DNA of 64,000 bases from Hevea brasiliensis. Taxonomy: Eukaryota; Streptophyta; Magnoliopsida; Malpighiales; Euphorbiaceae. Numbering within the stretch: position 1 is the first letter of the stretch; every line of letters starts with the position of its first letter. Below the pieces are notes generated by a model. That model was not told the DNA's origin and searched no databases. It saw nothing but the letters and a program-made list of their open reading frames with translations. The position numbers were made by a program, and so were the translations under genes. The DNA is taken from the NCBI RefSeq assembly GCF_030052815.1, contig NC_079503.1, forward strand, positions 50,820,735-50,884,734, written 5' to 3'. Below, piece by piece: positions 1-10,868 of the stretch.

Positions 1-550
1 TTTCTTTCACTATTCTTATAATGTATCGCAATTTAATTTTTTTATGACATTTTCTAAGTGTAATATCATTTATTTTTAATGGAGATTGAGGTCAAAAGGC
101 AAACACTATGTGTCAAATGACCAAAATACCCCACTTCGGTTTATATTCCTGATTTTTCAGTAACACCGATTTTTGTCTGTTTCTCGATTTTTCATTTTTC
201 TTTGTACTAATTTATTAATTTTTCTTTGATATTTCTAGTGTCAATTACATTTCAATAAATCTTTATTTATGTCTCAAAATTATATTCAGAGGGTTCCCCG
301 CGGTCCTGGGGTCAGCAATGGCCTTCTCGGTGCGGTCACCCATCGATGTGGTGCCGGCTCGTTTAACTTAGCATCATTTTCTCTCTTTCATTTTTGTTTG
401 ATTTTCTTGTATTTTCTTTTTATTTATTTCATCATTATATGTCTGTTCACTATCACCGAAGTGTAGTTCCAGACATACTGACTTGCCTGGACTGTTATTT
501 GACTACTGGAGCAATTGAACGTACAGAACACGTGCAATGGGGATGTTACA
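1..550 (-). repeat. Gy1 3' LTR (first 550 bases of the element-sense LTR)
   Basis: It is nearly identical to about 8149-8695, with a few single-base differences. It ends at TGTTACA (544-550), right beside the polypurine tract. The rest of this LTR lies beyond the left edge. Confidence 0.9.
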
Positions 551-568
551 ACTCTTCCCCTCTAAATA
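551..568 (-). other. Gy1 polypurine tract
   Basis: On the minus strand this is ATTTAGAGGGGAAGAGT directly before the 3' LTR, the expected plus-strand primer of reverse transcription. The equivalent sites of Gy5 (40500) and Gy6 (44399) occupy the same place. Confidence 0.75.
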
Positions 569-580
569 AAAATTTCGTCC

Positions 581-3500
581 TCAAAATTTACCTGATGTGA
601 AGAGCTGAGGGAACTGTTGTCCCATTGTCTCCTCGTTCTCCCATGTTTCCTCTTCCATGTTGTGGTGTCTCCATAGGATTTTCACTAGTGGAATTGTCTT
701 ATTTCTCTTTTACCTCTCGTGCCAAGATTTTAATTGGTTCTTCTTCATATGTCAGGTCAGGTTGTACCACAATTTCTTCTGCTGAGATGACATGTGAAGG
801 ATCTAATCTGTATCTTCTGAGCATCAAGACATAGAACACATTATGTATCTTGTCTAGCTCATATGGTAAGGCTAATCTGTAGGCTACTGGTTTCACATGT
901 TCAATAACTTCATATGGGCCAATGAACCTAGGGCTTAATTTTCCCTTTTTCCCCAATCTCAACACTTTCTTCCATGGTGATACTTTGAGAAATACCTTCT
1001 CACCAACTTTATACTCAATGTCTTTTCTCCTCAAGTTAGCATAAGATTTCTGTAGGTCTGAGGCAATTTTCAAATTGGCCTTTATCAGTTTCACCTTTTC
1101 CTCTGTCTGTTTTATCAGGTCTGGCCCCACTAGCTTATCTTCACCCAATTCAGTCCAACATACAAGTGTTCTGCATTTTCTCCCATACAGTGCTTCATAG
1201 GGTGCCATTTGTATGCTAGCTTGATAGCTATTATTATATGCAAATTCTGCCAGTGGAAGGTATCTCTTCCAACTTCCCTCAAACTCAATAACACAACTTC
1301 TCAGCATATGCTCGAGGACCTGGATTATTCTTTCTGACTGTCCATCCGTCTGAGGATGAAAAGCCGTACTAAAATGGAGTTGTGTGCCCAAGGATTCTTG
1401 TAATTTCTTCCAAAATCTAGATGTAAACCTCGGGTCTCTATCAGATATAATGGAAAGTGGAATTCCATGTAGTCTAACTATCTCACTGATGTACAATTCT
1501 GCTAGCTTTTCCAGTGAGTAGTCAGTTCTGATTGGCAGAAAATGTGCTGATTTGGTTAACCTATCCACAATCACCCATACTGCATCATGCTTTTTCTGAG
1601 TGAGAGGTAGACCACTGACAAAGTCCATAGTGACTCGGTCCCACTTCCATTCAGGTATGTTTATGGGCTGTAACAAACCTGATGGAACTTGATGTTCTGC
1701 TTTGACTTGCTGACATGTCAAGCATCTAGTTACATAGTCAACTATGTCCTTCTTCATACCTGGCCACCAGTATCGGAGTTTCAGGTCATGGTACATTTTT
1801 GTGCTTCCTGGGTGCATAGCATACACACTGTTATGTGCTTCTTTCAGAATACTGGTTTTCAACTCTTTATCATCTGGAACACACACTCTTTCTTTATAGT
1901 ACAGGCACCCATTTTCTTTCACTTCATATTCAGTTTCCTTCCCCTCAGTGATTTTGCCCATAACAGCCATTAATTTCTCATCTGTCTTCTGCCCATCCTG
2001 TATCTGTTGTAACATATTCGGCTTCACTAGCAACTTAGCCAAAATAACTCCATCATGAGTTAAGGATAGTTGGGCATTCAGAGATCTTAATGCTACAATA
2101 GATTTTTTGCTTAAAGCATCAGCGACTACATTTGCCTTCCCAGGGTGGTAGTCAATAACACAATCATAATCTTTCAGGAATTCAATCCATCGCCTCTATC
2201 TCAAATTAAGTTCCTTCTGGGTTGGCAGATACTTCAGACTCTTATGGTCTGTGTATATGTAGCATTTTTCTCCATACAGGTAATGCCTCCATATCTTCAA
2301 TGCGAAGATAATTGCTGCTAATTCTAAATCATGAGTAGGGTAATTCTTTTCATGTGGCCTTAATTGCCTGGAAGCATATGCGACCACTTTCCTTTTTGCA
2401 TCAGTACGCACCCTAACCCATTATGTGAGGCATCACTGTAGACTACAAAGTCTTTTCTAGACATTGGCTGTGTTAACACTGGTGCCTCTGTCAACATAGC
2501 CTTCAGCCTCTCAAAACTGGCTTGACACTTGTCATTCCAGTCAAATTTCATATTCTTGTGCAGTAATTTGGTCATTGGAGCAGCTATCAGGGAAAATCCC
2601 TTTACAAATCTTCTATAATATCCACCTAACCCCAAGAAACTTCTGATCTCAGTTGTATTTCTGGGAGGCTTCCATTCCATCACTGTTTCAATCTTCTTGG
2701 GATCTACTCTAATCTCTTTAACTGATACTACATGTCCAAGGAATGCAATCTCATTCAACCAGAACTCACATTTGGACAATTTAGCATACAATTTCTTCTC
2801 TTTTAGAGTCTGCAGAACAATTCTCAAATGCTCATCATGTTCTGCTTTATCCTTGGAATACACCAGGATGTCATCAATGAAGACCACTACGAACCGATCT
2901 AAGTATGGATGGAAGATACGGTTCATAAGGTCCATGAATGCTGCTGGAGCGTTTGTTAACCCAAATGGCATCACCAGGAATTCATAATGCCCATACCGGG
3001 TTCTAAATGCAGTCTTAGGCACATCTGCATCCTTAACCCTTAGCTGATGATACCCTGATCTGAGATCAATCTTAGAAAACACACCGGCTCCCTTCAACTG
3101 ATCAAACAGATCATCAATTCTAGGCAACGGATACTTGTTCTTCACTGTTACTCTGTTTAACTGCCGGTAGTCAACACATAACCTCAGTGTCCCATCTTTC
3201 TTCTTTACAAACAGTACCGGAGCTCCCCACGGTGACACACTGGGGCGTATGAACCCCTTGTCTAGTAATTCTTGTAGCTGGATTTTTAACTCTTTCAATT
3301 CAGCAGGTGCCATCCTATATGGAGCAATTGAAATTGGAGCTGTACCCGGCATAATCTCAATAGCAAATTCAACTTCCCTTTCTGGTGGCAAACTAGGCAA
3401 TTCCTCTGGAAACACCTCAGAGAAATCCCTTACTGTGGGTATGTCAGATAAGTTAAGTTTACCCTGCCTAGTGTCAACCACGTGTGCCAGATAGGCTTCA

Positions 3501-4021
3501 CACCCTTTTCTCAACCATCTCCTTGCAACTGTAGCTGAGATGACATTGGACAAGAAATCTGTCCTTTCACCCACAACTATTATTTCTTTGTTCTCAACAG
3601 TTTTCAGAGAGATTCTCTTCAATTTACAATCTACTATTGCCTGATGATGGGATAACCAGTCCATTCCCAAAATCACATCAAACTCATGGAAAGGCAGTTC
3701 AATTAAGTCTGCTAAGAACTCTTTCCCTTGAATCTTCAATGGACAGCCCTTATACACCTTGTTTACTAGCACACTGTGGCCTAGCGGATTTGTGACCAGG
3801 ATGTCTTGGTCATTTTCCTCCACTGGTATTCCCTTTCCTACGGGCAGCTTGATACAAATATATGAATGGGTAGATCCAGGATCTACTAATGCATGCACAG
3901 AAGTATTATAAAGGAGGAACGTACCCTTGATAACATCTGAAGCATCCTGTTCCTCCTGTGCCCTTATAGCATAGGCTTTGGCTGGTTTTTTGCCTTCTGC
4001 TCTCTCCACAGACTCTGACAC
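581..4021 (-). pseudogene. pol: Gy1 pol: protease, reverse transcriptase, RNase H, integrase, chromodomain-like tail (broken)
   Basis: Domains in minus-strand order: an aspartic protease with DPGSTHSY near 3880; a reverse transcriptase with [20 protein letters not shown] and catalytic FIDD near 2870; RNase H with [10 protein letters not shown] near 2440 and [10 protein letters not shown] near 2250; an integrase with the zinc-binding H...[11 protein letters not shown] and the D, D, E core; and a tail with PLVKILWRHHN ending at the TGA at 581-583, typical of chromovirus integrases. There are four breaks: a frame change at the gag/protease boundary (about 4021), a frameshift near 2400 in an A/G run, an in-frame TAG at 2196-2198 where Gy6 has Gln, and a frameshift near 700 ahead of the tail. 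The longest open stretches are 2360-4021 and 699-2042. The protein would copy and integrate the element; as it stands it cannot be made whole. Confidence 0.9.
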
Positions 4022-4027
4022 AGGTTT

Positions 4028-5156
4028 CTATGAAGTACTGGCTGGCTCAGCCTTACCCGGCCTTCTACCCCTTGGAGCTGGAGGGGTAGGCCTATCAGTT
4101 GATACCAGAGTGGATGTAGCAGTTCTGCGTGGACAATCTCGGACTCCACACCGTAAACAAGCACCTGTCATCCTCCAACACTCACCCTTATGCCATTTTT
4201 GGCAATGTGGGCAAGCAACAGATACCGTTGGGGCTGGTCCCCTGTACCCTGTCCCTGGAGAGCTAGCCACTGAAGGGGTGGACTGGCCTCTCCTTGGTAC
4301 AAACTGAGATTTGGGCCTCTATGACTGACCTTGACTTGGTGCTCTACTAAAACTCTGAGTAGGCGAACCTCTGAATTTCTTACTAGGGGTAGAAGATGTA
4401 CGGTCTGACCCTGACCTCTTTTCTGCTGTTTGTCCCTTCTGTTCTGCTCATTCATTCTAACTTTTTCAACCTTCAGTGCAGCTTCCACTAACTTGGCAAA
4501 CTCTGTAATCCCCAAGGCTGTAATAATTACTTTAATGTTATCATTGAGTCCTTCCTCAAATCTCTTGCATCTCTCTGCCTCATTAGGGACTATTTCCCGT
4601 CCATAGCGGCTAAGTCTGACAAATTCTCTTTCATATTCAGCCACTGTCAGCTGTCTCTGGCGTAGGGTAATAAACTCCCTTCTCTTCTCTTCCAAGTATA
4701 CACTGCCCACATACTTCTTTCTGAACTCAGTGAGAAAGAAATCCCAAGTTATCTGCTCGTGGCACCTCACTAGTTCTGTATCCCACCACCGGTATGCATC
4801 ATCCTGCAGAGTGATAATCTGACTTCCAAATTCTGCTCTGGAGTACAATGAAGTTGTTTCAATACTCTTCCAGTTCTGTCCAACCAGTTTTCAGCTGTGA
4901 CAGAATCATCTTCTCTTTTGCCCAGAAAGTCCACTGCTCTAAACTTCCTGAGTCTCTTCATATGAGATTTTTGATGTGGAGGAGGTAGTGGTGGCATAAC
5001 TCATGCCATCTGTCTAAAGAACTCAGCCATTTGCTGAAATGTGGCTGATGCATTTGGTACTGGGGGAACAGGTTCCCTCCTGTCTCCTGGTTCAGTCATA
5101 GATGGAGCATGAATTTCCACTTCCTCATTGACCGCTCTCTGCGATGTGGAGTCCAT
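4028..5156 (-). pseudogene. gag: Gy1 gag (broken)
   Basis: The most plausible start is the ATG at 5154-5156. A TGA follows about 52 codons in, then the frame reopens at an ATG at 4995-4997. A frameshift near 4840 moves to the frame of 4168-4848, which carries the conserved gypsy capsid segment (DDAYRWWDTE, then KKYVGSVYLEEKRREF and AEYEREFVRLSRYG). The nucleocapsid lies in a third frame (4028-4270) with CPHCQKWHKGEC followed by a shortened CLRCGVRDCP. The second knuckle lacks the His-containing stretch that Gy2 keeps (CFNCGGTGHFAKDC). Gag would form the cytoplasmic particle and package RNA; this copy could not. Confidence 0.8.
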
Positions 5157-5267
5157 ATTCTGATCAAAATAACAAAACAAATCAAAAGATCTGCATTAGA
5201 GTCATCTTAACACTTACAATGCAATGCATGATGTGCAATCTATCTAGGTCGTAAGCGCCTAAACCGT

Positions 5268-5278
5268 GCTCGATACCA
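5268..5278 (-). other. Gy1 primer-binding site (tRNA-iMet type, one base short)
   Basis: The minus strand reads TGGTATCGAGC a few bases inside the 5' LTR. The usual plant form, seen intact in Gy6 and Gy7, is TGGTATCAGAGC, so one A has been lost. Confidence 0.75.
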
Positions 5279-5283
5279 CTAAA

Positions 5284-8200
5284 TGTAACACCCCTCACCC
5301 GTCTACGGATATGGCGAGCAAGGCATGCTACGGCGTCTTGAACACCTAGTCTGTGATTATCTCATTTCTTGAACTCAATTTGATTTTAAGAAGTCATTTA
5401 TGAAATATTCATATCATGTTGATACTATTGTCATACTTTGTTAAAATCAGTGTTTCAAGACTGGTAATAAAAATTTGGCAAGGTGCCGTTTATATTTAGG
5501 ACTAACTGTCCTTCCAAACCTGTTGAAAACAATTTAATATTATGATATCAAAATCTCAAATATTTCACAGTCCCTATTTCTCAATAAAGTCAATAGACTT
5601 TTACAGTCATTAAACATGATTCCATAATACTGATCCATAATAATTTAAATATATCTGAGAAAATCTCCATATTATTTAATATGTACAAAATATTACAAAC
5701 TTTAAAGCTTTCATAATATTACAAAATACAAGGCCAAATTTCAAATATACAACAAAAGTACAAAATACAAGATATCCTAAGTCCTACCATGTATGCAATG
5801 CAGTGCAGATGACTCTGGACTCCTGTGCAGATCTGATGTCTCACCCGGTAGTAGGTCTGCTGGGCTCCCCAGCTGTGTCTCCAATACCTACGCGTTACAA
5901 AAGCAACGCGCTAAGCAATTTTGCTTAGTGGTGCCAAATGTAAAGAAATATACACTAAAATAAGGTAAATAAAGTGTTTACAAATTTTTGGTGGTGCTGT
6001 ATGTCAGTAGATTGGATTTAGGTATTTGAATTTAATAGTACTTGAATTACTGCCCGTGTAGCCTATATACTGACCAGACTGGATAAACGGATATACTGGC
6101 ACTGGGTACCTAGTACCTCGGGCCGTCACACCATCGGTCACAAAGTGTCTCCCGGTGTGCAAATAGCGTGGCTAAAAAGCCATATAGTCAATCTGGCGAT
6201 AAGCCAAAAATAAATACACAATATGTATAGCCGTAGGCTATTAAAGTCACAGTGCGGCATAATAGGCCGTAAAAACACAGTATGGCATAAAGCCATTTAC
6301 AGAACAGCTGTCAGAATCCTATTGGCATGCCAACCTATCCATACTAGTCAACTAGGCAAACTAGGGCACATTATAAATTAATTGTTTACTTCTTCAATCT
6401 TTGGAGTTTACTAACTATTATATAATTCACAAGTCAATACATGTGTTGACCTTTTTAGGTAATATGGATAAGTTATTTCTAGCATCAATATGTCACAATT
6501 TAAATCTCAATATGCTGCCAATATAGTGCAATTTACCATTTTTACAAGTTGGCATTCATTGCCAAAATGCTTCAAGCATCATTGTATGCAAAATGTCACA
6601 TTCTCTATTTTTGTGTGCTAGATTGGTCTAGGTTAAAGTCCTATTTACCTTGGTTTTTAGCTTCGGGTCAAAGAAGTAAAATTGTAGCTCTATGTCTTAT
6701 TGCACGCAGGGCAAAATTTCAGGTCATTCCGAGTTGTGTAGACCAAGATATGGTCAATTTGCTAAAGCTGGACAGATTGCACTTTTGGTGCACAATTTGG
6801 TCAATTTTTAGGTCACTTTTGGTTCGGCAGTTTTTGTGCCCGAACTTGTGCAAGCCATTTGACTTGGTTCTGTTCATTTCTGGGATTTTGTGTCTTCATA
6901 AGACTTGTAGATATAGGTCTTAACTATTCATGGTCAAAATTTCAGGTCAGTTGGACCTGTTTTGAGTGAGTTATGGCCTAAACACTAACTGCTGCCCAAA
7001 TGGTCAGTTTTCAGGCCTCAAATGCACTAATCCGGATTTGGTCACTTTTTAAGGTCAGTTTCTAGGCAGAATTTTGGCAACCTTTCTACATGAAAGTTGG
7101 CCTATTTGGTGTCTAGTTTCACCCCATATTAGCCTCATACCAATTGGGTTCATAGTTTTGCACTTATGGCCTCATTTAGGTGCTGCCTTCAATACACAAC
7201 CTGCACAAAGCTCATACACTTCCAATTTAATGTTCCTCCTCCTCCTCATTACTACAATATTCAATCAACAACACTTCTATACATATATTGTACACAATTC
7301 CAGAAAAAATTCTGGGCAGAATACTCAAGTCCACAAGGCACACAATACACCATTAAACTTCAATATTTACATCCACCCAAATTCAACATACTTCAATGTT
7401 AATATTACACATATACTTCAACATATTCATACTTCAATATCATTTACACTTGCTGCCCACAAATTGACATTAACATATATCATTAATAACCATATATTCA
7501 CACACAAATTCATGCTAGTAGGGGCTGCCAAACATGGCAGTTTGCTCAAGGCTTCAAGGTTCCATTTCACACCTTTAATCTAAACACTACATGTACATAC
7601 TTGTGCACAAACTTACTCTAACTTTCATTTGAATCAATCAACCTTCATTTTCATTCATTAGAAGAAAAAATAACTCAAGCTCAACAAGGGTTCATGGCTG
7701 CCAAAAATGGACAAATTCATTTCTCACTATTTCTTTCATTTCTCTTCACCAAAACGCTCACCTCAACCTAAACACAAGCTTTACCAACGCAAGGGAGGGA
7801 TTTTGGACACTTACAACTTTTGATGCTTATCAAAACTTCACCAAATCTGGTTTTTCTTGTTGCCAATATCTTCCCCAAGGTAAGTAGGCAAGCTTTAATG
7901 AAGGAAAGAAGTGGAAAGGATGGCTTGATCATGCGCCCATGGAGATTGCATGTGGGGTGGCCATGGTGATTTCCATGGTAGAATTCATTACGGCAAAGTA
8001 AAATGGGCTGATGAAGAAGATGATGGTGAGTGCTATCTGCTGTCCCAAGGCTGTGATAAGGGTCCCAATATCCAAGTTAGTGGAGCACTAACTTGGATTT
8101 TAATGTTAATTATTCAAAGTTTCATAAATTGGATTTTATCCCCCATTTCTTTCACTATTCTTATAATGTATCACAATTTAATTTTTTCATGACATTTTCT

Positions 8201-8695
8201 AAGTGTAATATCATTTATTTTTAATGGAGATTGAGGTTAAAAGGCAACACTATGTGTCAAATGACCAAAATACCCCGCTTCGGTTTATATTCCTGATTTT
8301 TCTGTAACACCGATTTTTGTCTGTTTCTCGATTTTTTATTTTTCTTTGTACTAATTTATTAATTTTTCTTTGATATTTCTAGTGTCAATTACATTTCAAT
8401 AAATCTTTATTTATGTCTCAAAATTATATTCAGAGGGTTCCCCGTGGTCCTGGGGTCAGCAATGGCCTTCTCGGTGCGGTCACCCATCGCTGTGGTGCCG
8501 GCTCGTTTAACTTAGCATCATTTTCTCTCTTTCATTTTTGTTTGATTTTTCTTGTATTTTCTTTTTATTTATTTCATCATTATATGTCTGTTCACTGTCA
8601 CCGAAGTGTAGTTCCAGACATACTGACTTACCTGGACTGTTATTTGACTACTGGAGCAATTGAACGTACAAAACACGTGCAATGGGGATGTTACA
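5284..8695 (-). repeat. Gy1 5' LTR, about 3.4 kb
   Basis: It is bounded by TGTAACA at 5284 and TGTTACA at 8689-8695. The outer 550 bases recur at 1-550. The middle (about 6550-7150) matches the Gy7 LTR in reverse orientation. It holds a paired-hairpin module at 5891-5928. Two longer open frames inside it (6549-6923 and 7074-7583, plus strand) run antisense to the element and show no family similarity I recognise. Confidence 0.9.
5891..5928 (-). other. Paired-hairpin module, Gy1 LTR
   Basis: Two adjacent inverted repeats: CGCGTT (5891-5896) with AACGCG (5905-5910), then CTAAGCAA (5911-5918) with TTGCTTAG (5921-5928), followed by TGGTGC. Counterparts sit at a similar depth in the LTRs of Gy2, Gy3, Gy5, Gy6 and Gy7, with different but paired bases. 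A structured RNA in the R/U5 part of the transcript is an inference. Confidence 0.65.
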
Positions 8696-9380
8696 ATATT
8701 GTTACGCATCTTAAGTAAATTGCTTGCCTTGGTGGCAATTCCTCATCTAGTATTTTTCTCATTTCTTACTGTTCTATTTATTTTTATCTATCGATATTCT
8801 ATAGCTTATTTTGCACTGATGTGTAGTCATTATTTTGTTTTGTACTGAACTATAACCTTTTAATATTCTAACTTTAGAGTTTTAAATCCCAAGTTAGGAT
8901 TTTCAAACTCCTTTCCAATAAGAAAACTTTATCTTATCATAACTGTACCAAAACAGATGCCGTTTGCAACTATTCTTATTCTTGTGTACTATTGGGTAGT
9001 ACGTAGCTTTACACAATAAATCCCAAGTCAGTACTGTAATCTGCAGCTTACAGCACAAACATCAAGAATATTGCATAGTTACTACGATACATCCCAATAG
9101 AACAAACTTCCCTATATCTTATTTCTTTTAAATTCACTAATATCTTGAACTTATTTTGATTATGGTACCCACTGACATCTATCAGCAGTAATACCCTTAC
9201 CCGCATCTAAGGTAGCTATATTACTATAACTTACTATTAGGTTCTCTTTCCTTAGATAATTAAGCTTACTAATTAACTTTACAAATTCTTGTGTGCTAGT
9301 AAATACTTTTCACTGACAAACTTTTCCAAAATTAATTTTAAAAAGACTATTCACTAACATATCAAATTTGATTTTTTTTT
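8696..9380. other. Unassigned A+T-rich stretch between Gy1 and Gy2
   Basis: About 685 bases of A+T-rich DNA with no convincing open frame, no LTR termini and no match to other parts of this window. Its left edge is the outer end of the Gy1 5' LTR, so it is Gy1's target DNA. Its right edge meets Gy2 just where protease coding should begin. It could be old host DNA, or non-coding interior of a gag-only Gy2. I see no further structure in it. Confidence 0.5.
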
Positions 9381-9397
9381 ATACATATACATATCTC

Positions 9398-10683
9398 AGT
9401 TAAGAATTGAGAAAATACCAGCAACCATACCAGAAGTCTCATCATCGTCCCTCTGTCGCATAGTGTATACTCTCACTGGAGCATCACCTTGTCCTGGTTG
9501 CTTCACAGTACTTTGACTTCTAGGTGTACTACCCCTATCTCTGCCTCTGCCTCTACCAACTGTTGGTAAACTCTTCGGGTAGAAACTTGGGCTGATCCTT
9601 CTGCCTTGGTAAATGATCCATAACGGCGTGGACTTATGCAATCCTTAGCAAAATGACCAGTCCCTCCACAATTGAAACATGCTCCTATAGCTCTATAACA
9701 TACTCCACTATGTGGTTTACCACAAGTCTTGCAAAGTTGATCCAATAGCCTATTTCTGCGTCTCTGTTGAGTTTACTGATCGGATTGGGATGGTTTCTGT
9801 CTAAAAGATATACCTCTACCTGATTCACGCGAGCTAGATCCTCCAAAATGTTTTCTTTTCCAGAGCCACTCTCAGTAGCTTGACCAGTAACCTTTTCTAT
9901 TTTCTCTTTCTCTTGTGTACCCTTCTTCACTGCCCCTTCTGATTCTATCCTTTCCAATTCTAGGGCCTGTGAGATCAACTCAGAGAAATTCTGATGTCTG
10001 AATCCCACAACTTGCATCCTCAGATTCGGCCTTAACCCGGACTCAAACCTCTTACATCTGTCTCTGGGGGTGGAGACTAAACTTCCAGCGTAGTGGCTCA
10101 GTAGAGAGAATTCTCTCTCATATTCTGCTATGGTTCTGTCCCTTTGTTTCAAACTCAAGAATTCTTGTAACTTCATATCCACATATGCATCAGGGACCCA
10201 CTTCTATCGAAACTCCCTCAAAAAGTCTGACCAAGTAAGGACTGGAGGTTCTACCAGGCTGTGGGTGATGGTCTTCCACCATTCATACGCATCCCCTTGC
10301 AACAAGGAAACAGAATACTCAAACTTTAGCTCTTGTGCACACTGTAACTTCCTGAAAACCCGTTTCATCCTCTCTAACCACTGTTCTGCTTCCAGTGGAT
10401 CCACTGTTTCTTTGAATTCTGTAGCCCCAAATTTCATTAATTTCTCATATTGCAGAGCCAGAGGCCGTGGTTGTGCTGCAGGTGCTTGTGTCTGTGCTTG
10501 AGGTGGCACATTTCCTACCATTTGTTGAAAGAACGCAGCCATCTGCTGTGCAAACTGAGCAGGGAACTGCGGTGCTTGAGTAGGAGCTGGAGTGGCTGAC
10601 CCACTCACATTATAGAGTGTTGGAGCTTATCCTTGAGCCTCAGCCTCGACAGATTGCTCTACGGAATGATCTCCCTCTTCCAT
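9398..10683 (-). pseudogene. gag: Gy2 gag (broken)
   Basis: The start is the ATG at 10681-10683, aligned with the Gy6 gag start (MEEGD in both). A TAA about 18 codons in, a TAG near 10205 and a frameshift near 9740 break it. The N-terminus is rich in Ala, Pro and Gln (PAQFAQQMAAFFQQM). The capsid part has LQGDAYEWWKTI and AEYEREFSLLSHYAGSLV. The nucleocapsid has CKTCGKPHSGVC and a complete CX2CX4HX4C knuckle, CFNCGGTGHFAKDC. The reading ends at ETSGMVAGIFSI, the last residues before the protease domain in Gy6. Gag packages RNA; because knuckle 2 is intact, the ancestor probably bound RNA normally. Confidence 0.85.
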
Positions 10684-10849
10684 TTCATTTTTTAGAAATT
10701 TTCTACTCTCTGATAACAAACGCAAGGAGGTTGACCTCCGTTAGTGCATATTCATGATGTAAATATGTCATATATATCAAACATTTGAGCAGTTGTATTT
10801 ACTGACAAAATATTTCAAATTCACAGTTCAAAATTTATTTTAAAACCTT

Positions 10850-10861
10850 GCTCTGATTCCA
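10850..10861 (-). other. Gy2 primer-binding site (tRNA-iMet type)
   Basis: The minus strand reads TGGAATCAGAGC, one mismatch from the Gy6/Gy7 form, seven bases inside the LTR. Confidence 0.8.
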
Positions 10862-10868
10862 CTGAACA

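Larger units (their letters stand above)
1..8695 (-). mobile_element. Gy1: Ty3/gypsy (Tekay-like) LTR retrotransposon, 3' LTR cut by window edge
   Basis: The element reads right to left: 5' LTR (5284-8695), primer-binding site, gag, protease, reverse transcriptase, RNase H, integrase with a chromodomain-type tail, polypurine tract, and the first 550 bases of the 3' LTR. Bases 1-550 match the outer end of the right LTR almost base for base, starting near 8149, which fixes both LTRs. The LTR termini are TGTAACA/TGTTACA inverted repeats. Assignment to the Tekay/Del chromovirus clade rests on the integrase tail, the tRNA-Met primer and the LTR length, and is an inference. Stops and frameshifts in gag and pol make it non-functional. 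The target duplication cannot be checked because the left end is outside the window. Confidence 0.9.

Noticed and set aside
269..834. Small plus-strand frames, one repeated at 8413-8718
   Set aside because: The repetition is explained by the two LTR copies of Gy1; the frames differ by an indel and carry no protein signature.
6549..7583. Two longer plus-strand frames (124 and 169 codons) in the Gy1 LTR
   Set aside because: Both are antisense to the element and of low complexity. I see no conservation in the related Gy7 LTR and no recognisable domain.
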